Assembly: GCA_034698045.1 (NCBI GenBank)
Contig: JAQGAU010000800.1
Span: 1 to 23,810 of the forward strand
DNA length: 23,810 bases
Direction: 5' to 3'
From: Paramacrobiotus richtersi
Lineage: Eukaryota; Tardigrada; Eutardigrada; Parachela; Macrobiotidae
Positions 1 through 10,400 of the stretch are shown one piece after another (within the stretch, counting starts at the first letter, position 1; each line of letters opens with the position of its first letter). Below the pieces are notes generated by a model, which had not been told where the DNA came from, did not search any database, and saw only the letters and a list, made by a program, of their open reading frames with translations. Position numbers and translations under genes: made by a program.

Positions 1-83
1 ATCGAACGAAAACTGACTGCGCTATCGCAGTGCGCAGAAACGGTTGTCAACCCACGTTTTTGCATTACTCTTGAACACGGAGG

Positions 84-113
84 ACCTCCGCTTCGCTTCG
101 GTCGATTATATAG
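84..113. repeat. MITE-family end fragment
   Basis: The stretch reading GAGGACCTCCGCTTCGCTTC and its continuation matches the right terminus of the MITE at 5132-5695 (about 5664-5693) with a few substitutions. No partner inverted repeat was found nearby, so this is probably a solo or truncated end whose other part may lie left of the window. Confidence 0.45.
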
Positions 114-1400
114 TCACATATTAAAGAACAAAAACACGTCTTCCATTTCTTTGGATGAATCAACCGTACCCATAACACAAACAGCGTTTCCTCTCTGTAT
201 CTCTATACTTATGCGCTGGCGGAGGAATTCCACTGATCGGCGATTTCCGTTGTTAGTTGTTATCGCGTATTCGTGACCAGCATTAACTTTGCACCAACAG
301 AAGGTTCGGCCGTTTTGAAAGCAGATTTAAAATGCCGGCAAATAAGTCTTAAGACAGGGGGTTGACAAATTTTTTTAATCGAGAGGTATTGGCTGGGTTG
401 TGAGAGCAGTTACCAGGTTTGCGATGTGACATTATTTACTGCGTTCAAGGCTTCGGCTATTGTACAGGCTTCTGCTGATAGCCTCGCCTCGCGCCTTTTT
501 TCCGTTATCCTTTCCTGAACTTCAAAGATAGATCAGAGATTCTTAACTTACCTATTTTTTGAAGAAAAACTTTTAAGCCTCGTGCATCAGGTACTTGCCG
601 TTTTGGTGCAGACAAAATGTGACACGGGAATAGACAATTTTAAATTCACGAGCGAACCTGCAAAATATACTAATAATTGTGATTATCAGTAACTACCAGA
701 TACCATTTCCCAGCGCTGGCTGTAATCCCAGATACCAATAACCAACTACCAGTCTGTTCGTACTTCCGAGGTCCAGTATCATACTAGATCCCAGTCTACC
801 AAGTCCATGTCCAGTTCCTAACTCAGGTTTTCGTAGCACCACATTTTTCTTCGACAGCTTACACGCTGTATAGTTTGTAAATTTGGCGTACCATGATGGT
901 CGCTGCATTCACGCGCAAAACCCAGAACCGAAACCGGCGATTTGCGCACGATGTATACGAGCTGTCGAATCGTCGATGCAGCATCATCCGCTCAGGGAGG
1001 CTACTACCTGCACAAATAGAACGGAAATTCTATTTTCTGGCGAAATGTAGGTATATACATACATATATCATATCGCAGTTACCAAGAGCTGTGAAGTCGA
1101 GCGTGAAAATCTGATTCTCGCTAGACACGCATATGATTGTATGCACTGGCAAATCAGCAACCCACCGCATGCCTGTCGGTCAGAGCGAAATCTGGAACAG
1201 ATTTAGAAAGGATGCAGTCAGCCTCAGCCCTCAAGCGCATGCAAATAAATTTTATCCGCACAAAGTTTCTGAGCTGGCTGCACATGTGCACTTAACACAA
1301 TAGATCAGATGGCGCACCGAGTTATCAATGTCCACCTTCCGACAAAAATGAAACAACGAAAGCAGCACATAAAAAGTGTCTAGACTTACGAGAACAAAAC
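114..1400. other. No recognisable gene
   Basis: The open frames here (for example 693-908 minus and 893-1114 plus) overlap on opposite strands, have no domain signature and show no repeat-supported conservation. Around 690-830 the plus strand is enriched in short CCAGATACCA/CCAGTC words, a degenerate low-complexity tract. I see no other structure. Confidence 0.5.
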
Positions 1401-1439
1401 TGCCTAGATTTACCAAATGAACAAAAGACAGGCAATGAC

Positions 1440-1840
1440 ATGCAAGGGCGTGCCGACCCAGCGGCGCAACGGCACTTTGCCCAAGGCTTTTCGGAAAAAG
1501 CTGCGCCGTTGGGGCACAGAAATTTTTTTGAATTTTGTAGGTTGCGCCGTTGGGCACAGTTTTAAAAAGATCCTGCGGAGGTAGTGCCGTTGGGCAAAAA
1601 GCTGATCCGTTATGATTTTGGCAAAATTTTGAGGTTTTACCAACAATTAAGTGGAATTTGAAGCAATTCCCGTATGACCGTCATTGTTTACAGGCAAAAA
1701 ACAGCGATTTTAGTAGGGGATAAAATTTTTGCCCAACGGCACACTTTTTCAACCGTTGCGCCGTTGGGCACAGTTTTTCAGTTTGGGGCGCCGTTGGGCA
1801 CACATTTTGGCTAAATGGCGCCGTTGGGCAAAAGTTTTGC
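1440..1840. repeat. Degenerate minisatellite, core GCGCCGTTGGGCA
   Basis: The core, or a one-base variant, occurs on the plus strand with GCCGTTGGG beginning near 1505, 1546, 1586, 1760, 1790 and 1820. Inverted copies lie near 1460-1475 and 1730-1743. Spacing is 41 and 40 bp in the first cluster and exactly 30 bp twice in the second. The core can fold into a small hairpin (TGC/GCA plus CC/GG around GTT). Minus-strand frames across it read repeated CPTA peptides, which follow from the DNA repeat and are not evidence for a protein. Confidence 0.8.
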
Positions 1841-1849
1841 CCAGCAGCA

Positions 1850-2413
1850 TTTTCCAGCTTCGCACGCCCTTGATGACATGACAGGAAGTGAACGATACCA
1901 AAATGTTCGGGATGGATCATGTACCAATGCATAAACAACGAGCGAGTGATAAAACATATCTGGACTGAAAAAACCCTGGGACTTGGAGGCAAACAACTAT
2001 CCACGAAAGGAAACATAATCGGACTTGAGATCACTCCACAACGCCAGAATTAGCGCCCTTCTTTCGCAGAGCGCGCTGGTTTAAAAGGCTAGGAGACTGC
2101 GACGATGCAGGCGATCCCATCAAAAGATCTGAAGACGTATTAGGTTTCTTCGCCGGAGTATTGACTAAACAAATAGGACAGGTTACCAAAAAAAATATCA
2201 TTGTACGTTGGACATCTCAGCCAGTCGGATAGCTTGGTACGAGGCATCAATCATTTGCGAGACAAGTAAACAGCCCTCCGTAATACCACTGACGGGTGTT
2301 TACTTTCATACAGTACTGAGTTTGTGCTAATTATTAACCATACTCACCCCGATTCGCCACTGGACGTCGCGCTGTGCCAACGGCGAGACGTGGCTCCTGA
2401 TCAGATGGCTCAC
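1850..2413. other. No recognisable gene
   Basis: Minus-strand ORFs here overlap in different frames and run into the minisatellite. No motif, repeat or RNA fold was identified. Confidence 0.4.
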
Positions 2414-2702
2414 TCAATGCACTGTCGGTATATGGGTGTTGCCGTTAGTCGCGCCGACGGCGCCGTTTAGTGAGCTAATATTATCAGTTTTTCTATCGGG
2501 GGCAAGATTCCCCGCCGCCGCGACCTTAGTATCTTGAATCCGAAAAGAATCCACCAGGGTCTGCTCGGTTTCTAGACTGGGTTTCGAAGAGCCGGCAGAC
2601 GGTTGCTCCTGCGGGGCAATAATCACAGCACCTGCTTGCGTTCCGCTCAGCATCCGAGTCACGACATTCCCGAATGTTGTCGGCGCAATGTGAAACCCTA
2701 CT
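2414..2702 (-). CDS. Anonymous open frame, possible exon
   Basis: A stop-free minus-strand frame runs from just after a TAG near 2705 down to a stop near 2414, about 95 codons. There is no convincing ATG near its start. The sequence upstream (TTAGGAAGTAG on the coding strand) could act as a splice acceptor, so the open stretch could be an exon and not a whole gene. Composition is rich in Ala, Gly, Ser, Thr and Pro with few Cys or Trp, and is more GC-rich than the flanks, which is coding-like. It ends with a Gly/Asn/Thr-rich tail. I recognise no family, and chance opening through high GC is a real alternative. Confidence 0.25.
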
Positions 2703-3028
2703 TCCTAAAGTTTCGTCGTAATTGCAGCTAGCAGTATCTGCAACATTAATTCTCGATCCAGTACGAATGCTATCTGATGACTTTGAAGGGTGTCCTCAAC
2801 AGACGATTCGGTTTCTGATTGACTCGTACTCTGCGAATTCAAGACGTACGATTATGTTTCAAATGACACTTTTTTGTCACTCGTGTACGGTGCCTTTCTT
2901 TCAAAATGTAGCTGTTATTAAGCTTCAAGAGGAATGCCGCAAGACATAAAATCAGCTGACTACAAAGCTTCAAGATGTGCCAAAAGATCTTTGCAGCTAG
3001 AGCGTCACAGAGAATAACAGTATAACAC

Positions 3029-3065
3029 GATCTGGATTTCGTGGATCTGGATCTCGTGGATTTCG
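3029..3065. repeat. Short tandem repeat, 15-bp unit
   Basis: GATCTGGATTTCGTG at 3029-3043 is followed by GATCTGGATCTCGTG at 3044-3058, then a partial third unit. It lies just left of the foldback array. Confidence 0.7.
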
Positions 3066-3067
3066 TT

Positions 3068-3711
3068 CCTTAAGGCGAGTTCGGAGAGTTCCTGTATATT
3101 GTCATAAGTATCGGTGAAACCACAACACTTACGCACCTGTTAACACTGCAATAGCCTCTATTGTATATAACAGCCTGGACATCAGTTCACAATGTCCCGA
3201 AATCCGTTCGTGCGCGCAACGTCCGGTGGTTGCGCAATAGCCGCGAAAAGTTTAAACACATTTTCTGCCCAAATAGCTCAGCGTTTTATCTGAACTTATT
3301 GAAACTCTCATGGTAAACGCACACGTGATCGTTCTGAACCAATTTCGACATGGGAGTATGTTTCTGAAATTTTAAAATGAATTTCAAAAATTAAAAATTC
3401 ATTTTAAAATTTTACAAACTTACCTTCGGGCTGAAATCGGTTCAGAACGATTATCACATATATGCGCGTGGACCATGAAAGCTTCAAGAAGTTTGAAAGA
3501 AACGCAGAGTTATTTGAGAAGAAAATGTGTTTGAACTTTTTGCGGCTGTTGCGCAACAACCGGACGCTGAGCGCACAAACGGATTTCGGGACATTGTTAA
3601 CTAATGTTCTGTCTGTTATAATTATAACGAAGGCTAGTGTTATGTTTTCAGGTGCGCGGGTGTTGTGATTTGACCGATACTTATCACAATACGCAGAAAC
3701 TTCCCTTAAGG
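3068..3711. repeat. Foldback repeat 1 (two inverted ~320-bp arms)
   Basis: The left arm (3068 to about 3390) and the reverse complement of the right arm (about 3391-3711) align along their whole length. Both begin CCTTAAGG and share TATTGT-ATAAGTATCGGT, then AATGTCCCGAAATCCGTT, CGTCCGG-TGTTGCGCAA, CAAACACATTTTCT and CGTTCTGAACC, ending in AT-rich sequence (ATTTTAAAATGAATTT) at the centre. There is almost no spacer. No transposase is visible, so this is a non-autonomous foldback or palindromic element. Confidence 0.85.
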
Positions 3712-4351
3712 GGAAATTCAGTGTATTGTAATAAGTATTAGCGATATCACAACAGCCGAGCACCAGTGAGCTGTTTAATATACTTCGTTGTTACATATAA
3801 TGACCAGAACGTTGATAAACAGTGTCAAAAAATCTGTTTGTGCGCCCAGCGTCCGGCTGTTGCACAAAAGCGGCGAAATGTTTAAACCCATTTCCTTCTC
3901 AAATAATTCAGCGTCTCACCCAAACTTCTTTATGTTTATATCAGAAAATGTAGGCATATATTATACTCGATCTGAACCGTTCTCAGCACGGAGGTATGAT
4001 TCTGAAATTTTGAAATGAATTTTACAATTTTTGAAATTCAGTTTAGAATTACTGAAGCATACCTCCGGGCTGAAAATGGTTCGGAACGATCATCATATAA
4101 ATGTGCAGTTTTTGACGGAAATATAAAGAAGTTCAGATGAATCGCTAATTTATTTGAGAAGGAAATGTGTTTGACCTTTTTGCCGCTATTGTGCAACAGC
4201 CAGCTGTTGCGCGCACGAACGGATTTCTGGACACTGTTTACTGAGGTTTTGGTTATCATAAACAACAACGTAGCTTGGTGAGGACCTTACAGGTACGCAG
4301 TTGCTCTGTTTTTACCAATCGTTCTGACGTGGGAAGAATATAGCCTTAAGG
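3704..4351. repeat. Foldback repeat 2, sharing a junction with repeat 1
   Basis: This has the same design and related sequence as the preceding foldback. CCTTAAGG stands at 3704-3711 and 4344-4351, and the centre of symmetry is near 4030 in an AT-rich stretch. The two arms share the internal words CAGTGTC, CAAATAA and GAGGTATG. The spacing of CCTTAAGG (3068, 3704, 4344) is 636 and 640 bp, so the two foldbacks form one periodic array of four alternating arms. The first ~120 bp of the outer arm (4230-4351) is the most diverged. Confidence 0.8.
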
Positions 4352-4587
4352 CTAGACTCAAGTCATTTGGGAGGATTCGAGCGGAAGAGTGAAATATTTG
4401 CTCAAAGCCGTGCGCACCATTTTTCGATTTAAAATGGAATTCCATTAATTTTCGATAATTCTTATTATTCAGAAATGTTTGTTTTTGTGGACTTCTTCTG
4501 TTATTGTTCAGATAATTCATTTCAGCGTTTATTTAATTATTTGACATTAAATTTTATTCCTTTGTTTCATTTCTTTTGGCAGTATCG

Positions 4588-4855
4588 GTGAAAATGTGAA
4601 CGATCACGTGTTATTACTCGTGCACAGTGATTCTTTGTTTGCCCACGAAAAATCAATATGTTTGCGCACTTGCTATTGGTTTCCTCATCAGATTCTGGTT
4701 GCGTGAATCTGTGAGCGGTCACGTGGTGCAAGCGTACGTGAATCAGTCTTTTGTGAGTCCGCTCAAAGTGTGCATACGCGAAGTGTTTCGAGTTAATGGT
4801 TGTTGCTATGTCACTGGCTTCGTGTGAATTTGTGAAACGTGAATGATCACATGAT
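4588..4855 (+). repeat. Three degenerate ~118-bp tandem units
   Basis: GTGAAAATGTGAACGATCAC (4588), GTGAATCTGTGAGCGGTCAC (4703) and GTGAATTTGTGAAACGTGAA (4824, followed by TGATCACATG) mark unit starts 115 and 121 bp apart. Weak similarity continues through the units (a GGTTTC or GGTTGTTGC stretch before each start). Each start carries a palindromic TCACGTG or GATCACATG site. The open frame at 4627-4827 is a by-product of the repeat. Confidence 0.5.
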
Positions 4856-5131
4856 CAAAAGTATATTCTCTATAATAACTGTATGAGCAATGCCTTGTAA
4901 CATCCGCCTTAGATCCATAAGTGCTGCAAGAAATAGAAAATCATATATAGTCGGTATTATCATCACCGCAACAGCTGCACCTGATTGGACGCACAGCCTA
5001 GCTATAGCAAGCTGTGTGCGGTTCTGTCTACGAATCTTTTGCTCTTCTTGCAATAAGCAATTACTCCAAAACTAGTTAGCTGACTTTAGTAAGTTCTATA
5101 TTATTACTGCAGAACAAATAACGTATCTGAC
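4856..5131. other. No recognisable gene
   Basis: Overlapping short ORFs on both strands (4847-5053 minus, 4890-5075 plus) lack any motif. I see nothing else here. Confidence 0.4.
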
Positions 5132-5695
5132 AATCGACTTAAGCAAAGCGGAAGTCCTCTATACTCAGCGGAAATCGATTTCGTGTTATGCATTTGCCTG
5201 TCGGTCGGTCGGTCACGACAGAAGATAAATCAGTTATTTATAGGAATGATTTATTTATCAAATGATTTATTTATTACAATGGTTTCTTTATCATTAAATT
5301 TATTGAGTAATAATATAAATCATCAATAAATAAGTTGAATAATACTAAACAATATTAAATAGTGTTATTGTTCAATGGCATTAAATGGTATTCATTTTAT
5401 TTTATCCGGATTTTATCTTAATATTTAATTAATAGCACGCTTTATTCATCACGTTCTAGCCGTTGACTGACTGCAGCTACTGCTTTCTGACTGTAAACTA
5501 CTGTATACTATTCAATAAAATAATACTGTTATCAAATACATTTAATAATAAAGAAATGGAACTTAAATAATAAATAAATAAATTTAATAAATAAATGATT
5601 TGTATTCTGTCGTGGCCGACCGACCGACAAATGCACAACACGAAATCAATTCCGACTGCGTACAGAGGACTTCCGCTTGGCTTCGGTGGATCGAT
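5132..5695. mobile_element. MITE with ~80-bp terminal inverted repeats
   Basis: The left end (5132-5216) and the reverse complement of the right end (about 5608-5695) match over about 80 bp. Shared words in order are AGCGGAAGTCCTCT, then a near match around GGAAATCGATTTCGTGTT, GCATTTG, and a GGTC/CGGT run followed by CACGACAGAA. The interior is very AT-rich, with repeated AATGATTTATTTAT and AATAAATAAAT words, and codes for nothing. Length is about 564 bp. These are features of a non-autonomous DNA transposon. A target-site duplication could not be fixed with confidence. Confidence 0.85.
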
Positions 5696-5905
5696 TTTTG
5701 GGTTTATTGGTTGTTTTTTTTGTATATTCCCGTAATATGTACTACATAAAAAACAATTCTATTCATATAATTTCGAACAATTAATTACTAATAATTATAA
5801 TTTTGAACAATTAATTATTTTTTTTACACAATTATTAACTTTAGTAATTATTAATAATTAACTTTAAAATTCTAAGCATAAGCGTGCATGTTTTCTTAAT
5901 ATTGT
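5696..5905. other. AT-rich tract
   Basis: This stretch consists of long T runs and AATTAATTATTAATAATTA-type words. It resembles the MITE interior in composition and may be decayed transposon sequence. No gene is visible. Confidence 0.4.
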
Positions 5906-6226
5906 TCAAAATACTAAACAATAATCAGTCGTAATAAATAATAATGAATAAAAATTATGATCAGATCCATTTAACCGTTCCTGTACCGCTGGGGCACCTT
6001 CTAGGCATGACAGGGATAAAGAATTCGCTACAAAATACTTCCGACCACTAATCCATGTCAAACTCGGGTGTTTGATCATAAAAAAGTGTCTGCTTTCTTT
6101 TTCGTCTAAAGTACGAACGACTCTGACCATTGGATACTGCGTTAGGGCTGGGGCAAATTTTAGACGGGTTTTGACCGGAAGTTCTTTGGATGCGAATAAC
6201 TCTGCTGAATGACATGTACCAAACAA
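5906..6226 (-). CDS. Unidentified ORF between MITE copies
   Basis: This 106-codon frame (possible start FGTCHSAELF after the Met) has mixed composition and no motif I recognise. It lies between the intact MITE and the decayed MITE end, upstream of and divergent from the possible HTH ORF. If the two MITE-like ends bracket a decayed autonomous element, this could be part of its cargo, but nothing in the sequence requires that. A chance ORF is about as likely. Confidence 0.15.
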   Translation of the reverse strand: MFGTCHSAELFASKELPVKTRLKFAPALTQYPMVRVVRTLDEKESRHFFMIKHPSLTWISGRKYFVANSLSLSCLEGAPAVQERLNGSDHNFYSLLFITTDYCLVF

Positions 6227-6272
6227 ATCCTGAATTCGTTTTGGGCCTCATAGTTTCTAGTACAGGATTGTA

Positions 6273-6533
6273 GTGAACAGAAGACGTAGATCGTATGCGA
6301 TGAATTTAGGCGATGCAGGATCATTAGGAACATCGAGGCAAGAAATCATAATGCTTCCAGTACACTTTGTCGAAAAGTGCTTCTTATACTGCGCAAGCAA
6401 CGGCCAAATCCCTGTTCGAGCTGCAAAGGCGTCAGTACGTTCCCTGTATGAGAACGAGAGTAGGCTAAAAGTTGCCCCAATGGTATTCCGATGGATTAAA
6501 GTGTGTGGTACGGGAGCGGTTAATTCAGTCTAA
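6273..6533 (+). pseudogene. Possible transposase HTH fragment
   Basis: This is an 86-codon frame. Its second half reads like the N-terminal helix-turn-helix seen in mariner-type transposases and in the related DUF4817 domain: an acidic-aromatic start (VEKCFLYCASNGQ), a basic helix (RAAKASVRSLYENES), and a last helix with W-I-K followed by T-G-A-V (FRWIKVCGTGAV). The match is by pattern only. The catalytic DDE/D part is not present downstream; the sequence runs instead into AT-rich DNA and the decayed MITE end. It may be the remnant of the autonomous partner of the MITE family or an unrelated insertion. Confidence 0.35.
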
Positions 6534-6559
6534 TGCTGTTTGATACTATTTAATATTGT

Positions 6560-6725
6560 TGGATCTTACTCAACATCATTTAATTACTCAAAAGTAGTTA
6601 CTATTATTTTGTTTTAATATAGTAATAAAGAAATCATTTTAATAAATAAATGACTTAATTTCTGTCGTTACCGACTGACCTACAAAAAAGAATCAAATCA
6701 ATTTTAGTTGAATATAGCTGACGCT
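6560..6725. mobile_element. Decayed end of the same MITE family
   Basis: AATAAATAAATGACTTAATT, then TCTGTCGTTACCGACTGACC and an AATCAATTTTAG-type stretch, align with the right end of the intact MITE (its AATAAATAAATGATTTGTAT, TCTGTCGTGGCCGACCGACC and AATCAATT). Upstream AT-rich sequence also resembles the MITE interior. No matching left end was identified. Confidence 0.6.
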
Positions 6726-6729
6726 TAGA

Positions 6730-9460
6730 TTTTGCGTTTTTGTACCGTGACCGTTTGCTCAAGTGCTGTTCAGCGCATGCGGTTTGCGGCCATTCATTTT
6801 AAAGAGCATTTCATGCTCGTCCAAAACCATGTAAGCTTAGTTTGGACGCACCTCAAAGGTCGCCTCAAAATTAATCCGACCCATTTCTAGGAGATATGTT
6901 ACCTGTCTCATCTTCTGTAAACGCAAATTACAGCGCTTCGGCGCTGTTTGAAGAAATAGCCAAACTTTTTTTGACGCTTATGCGAAGAAGACGGTCACGA
7001 ATCACTGTATATGTGTCCAACAGACGGACTCATTAGGAGAAATTTATCAATGAATTAAAACATTCCTCTGTTTTTTTTTCGCAGATTACTGTGTTTGATT
7101 TACCTGCCTACACTAGCGTTTTCATTGCTTTTACGAGGATGATGCCAAAAACTGTTTTTGCCTGATAAGAAGAGCTTAGTCCTTCGGCAACGAGAAAATA
7201 TTAAAACACATTTATTACGATGAGTGGAAATATATGAGGTCAACAATCTCGGCTGGGCTTGGCATTAGATTTCTAAATTGGCGGAGCAAATCCTCCTAGC
7301 CAGCTTTTTGTGAATATTGCTGACTGGCTGACATATTGATGGTGTTCGATAGATGAAATAATGCTGTTTCAGGATATATCCCGTTTGCTGATTATTGACA
7401 AGTCCCAGATGCTCAGCACGCAAAGACTGCAATGAAGAAATATTAGGTTTTTGTTCTGGTTACACGTCTTCTTCCGTTCAATATATTTAGAACTTGTTTC
7501 CATAGGTACCTTGTACTCAGTGAACTTTTTCCGTGATAGTATAGCATAAAAATTGCACATTAAAATAATTTTAGAACAGATTTAGTGGAAATCGCATGCT
7601 CGGTGCGGGAGCTATGGAGCTTTCGAAAAAACCCAAAATCTGAGGGTCACCTGTTACAATGAAACAGGAATCTGCTTTGCTATACTCCAGGTTGCTTTGG
7701 CGTATGCGCACCATGCTCTGAATCTGTCAGCATAATGTTTTCACTGAACACAGCTTTTGCAAGACATGGGCTTAACTGTTGTCAATTGGACGCCGACGTA
7801 TCAGGTTTTAATTTGCAGATATTTAAAGATGCGTAGGAAAAGCCAACGGACTGCACACTTTATAATAGCTTTCGTTTTCTGTGTCAATACCGTCAGCAAA
7901 AAGCCATATGTCGAACCTGACTTTTTTTTATCTTTCTGCCGCGAACTGGTTGTCAGCCCTTCGCGCGTTGATCCTGATTGAGGTCTGATGAAACAGTGTA
8001 GTCCTTGGTCGGGTTTTTCATAGCGGCGAGAGAACCAATCTGGTTTATGCATTTTTATAACGCGAATTTTATCTGCCGATTGTCTACAAATACAAATTCA
8101 GAAACGATGAATCAGAGAAAAATAGTGCGAAGGTTTGTAAGAGGTGCTTTGTTAAGTTGGTTGAACAAACGTCTGCACGAATGTCTTATCGTTTTCCTCT
8201 CCCACTATGGAATTTCAACATCTTTTTAGCTTCACAGAGCAGAGTATTTTGCGCTACCCAAGAAACGGTATTGTCGTGAAAAGTACTTGAAATTTTTTTG
8301 CAAGCAAAATTAAAAAACAGCTCCTGGGTCGCAGAGACGCACTACCACAACGCCACAACCATCCAACTGGTAAATTAATGCAGTTTTGACGAAAGAAAAT
8401 TTTCACAGAACATACCAACGACAGTTCCACTAAACTCTCAGCACCGAAAGCTTATTTCACTTGACCGACTGTCCATTATTGTAGAAGACGACTGGATCTG
8501 GAGAAATAAAATAAAGATTTTTTGGCTAAGAAATTCGTTTCTTCACAATTCTCAGAACCTCGTTAGGCGAAGTGCCGCAGTGACCAGATATGGTAACGGT
8601 GTTAACGGTACGTGTCGGTGCGGTTTTCGCCGCGCTCAGCTAACTCTTCGCCGGTTGCGTCGAAACATCGGTTGTTTAGTGCGGGCGCATTATCGCGGTG
8701 CACCGACAGGTCTCTTAAAAACAGCGCAGCTTGTGCTCAGTACATGGCGATGTCCGAGCGGTGTAACTGAAGGGCTTTTGTTGGTCACCCAGCAATTTGA
8801 CACAAGCAGCGCCGGCCATCGACCACTGATATGGAAACACAAAGCGTTCCCTCCCCACTGGGACAATCCGTTTGGAATGCTGGCGTAGATCACCAGTTAA
8901 GGCAGAAAAGTTTTCTGATATCTAAAACGATTGTCCAGTTCTTTTTGCACCGTTTGAGCTATAGACATCTCATTTAGCAGCACAACTCTATGTTATGTAA
9001 CATTTAATCTGGATGCCTCTATGCTTGAAAAACGTTCAGAGGCTTGAATCTCACATCGGTGTTTTCGGTTCGAAAATTCCTGAAAAATCTTAAACTGAAC
9101 AGTTTTTAAAAAACACGCACTTATAAGATGTATTATTCACTTCTTTTTTGGATAATATATGGCAGAACCATCTTTGAGTCATTAACACGGTTTTGTGGAC
9201 GTGGCGCCGCTGCTACTGCACAAGCACACCATGCCAGACCTTGACCTTCCGTTTTGTTGGTCAGTAACTTGCTTTTCGACTGATATTGCAGTAGAATTGT
9301 TCTTGTGGAGCTCTGGCATCATTCCAAGAACCAAAAAGTTGAGTTATAACAGACCAGGGACTCAAAACAGGCTAACAGTTTCCGAAGAGAATGTCATGAT
9401 TTCTGGTTTACTGGCGTTTCGGAAATAAAAATAAAAATGCTCTCTTGCTGTGGTACCACA
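6730..9460. other. Long stretch without a supportable gene
   Basis: Open frames at 7369-7560, 7757-8052, 8005-8229, 8580-8893 and 9195-9428 were read. None shows a domain, a repeat-supported frame or a convincing start. 8580-8890 is more GC-rich but has open frames on both strands, as GC-rich non-coding DNA does. No tRNA, rRNA or long inverted repeat was noticed. Confidence 0.4.
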
Positions 9461-9468
9461 GTAAACAA

Positions 9469-9508
9469 ACAATATAATAATATAATAATATGATAATATA
9501 ATAATACA
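9469..9508. repeat. AT microsatellite
   Basis: An imperfect run of ATAATA units (AATATAATAATATAATAATA, then similar). A shorter TAT/ATT run lies at about 10022-10040. Confidence 0.85.
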
Positions 9509-9509
9509 A

Positions 9510-10400
9510 TATCGATGTCTGTTGCGTCACTTGTTTTGATCTCTGTCGCTTGGCTGTTTTTTTAAATTAGCAGTTTGTGCTACTTGGTTGTTGTTTGCAG
9601 TATAACAAGTTGCCGAATTTTGTCTGACGTCCAGAGGGAACGTTGTCCCGCTGCGGAAAGACAATAAATCATCATTAAAAATATGATAATGGGCCGCTTA
9701 TTTATGCGAATTTACCACATAAGGGGGTTTACTTGTGAGTGAACCCGGAGCAAGTTAACAATAATCTCAAAGTCAAGCTCTGCATTTGCTGCTTTGTACT
9801 GACTTTCTTGCTTTACCAGCATGAATTTGCCTCGACAACTATTTATTTTGTCGCTACAAAACTTGATTGCGCTTATTCAGCAATACTTTACTCAGCAACT
9901 GTATGCAGCAACATCAATACTGGTAGCACAGCAACGAACGTACAAGTGACGTAGTACCAGTACCGAATAAACATGCAGTGCTTCAACGCACTAGCAGAAC
10001 CAAGTGTACACTGGGGTACAGTATTATTATTATTTATTATGTCGCGATTTAAAAGTTACAACCTCCTCTAGCAGTTTCAGAAATATTTAGAGTAGCAACC
10101 CCCCGACCCCCAAGGGGGAAAAAGAAAAAGTCAAAAGGGTAAAAAAAAACGGAATTAATCGAACTGTTCGAATCCAGCGCCTTCGTAACACCAATTCCAT
10201 TAATGCTAGGTTCGATTCCTCCAGAATCGGTGCGCACAGACATTTCGGAAATGCTCCAAGACTCATCATGAACCACGGCTTATGTCAACTGTGGCTGGAA
10301 TTATCAAATCGATAAAACCAGTCAGCACCGTGGCAGTGTTGTACATTAATATTTCAAACGGGTTTCTTCCTTCTTAATCTACTGTAAAATAAATCTAGCA
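9510..10400. other. No recognisable gene
   Basis: The ORF at 9739-9954 begins at a non-ATG codon and has no motif. At 10096-10125 there is a C-run followed by a G-run (CCCCCCGACCCCCAAGGGGG) that can fold into a short hairpin. It recalls the G/C-rich ends of the hAT-like fragment near 12040, but no second end was found. Confidence 0.35.

Noticed and set aside
1440-1840. CRISPR-like array
   Set aside because: The repeats are short, variable in spacing and orientation, and the surroundings are eukaryotic. No cas genes or constant-length spacers are present.
1410-2034. Minus-strand ORFs with repeated CPTA peptides
   Set aside because: The peptide repeat follows from the GCCGTTGGG minisatellite read on the opposite strand. 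Several frames show it, which points to DNA repeats and not to a repeat protein.
8580-8893. Opposed ORFs in a GC-richer stretch
   Set aside because: Both strands are open for about 70-100 codons with no motif, which is expected in GC-richer non-coding DNA.
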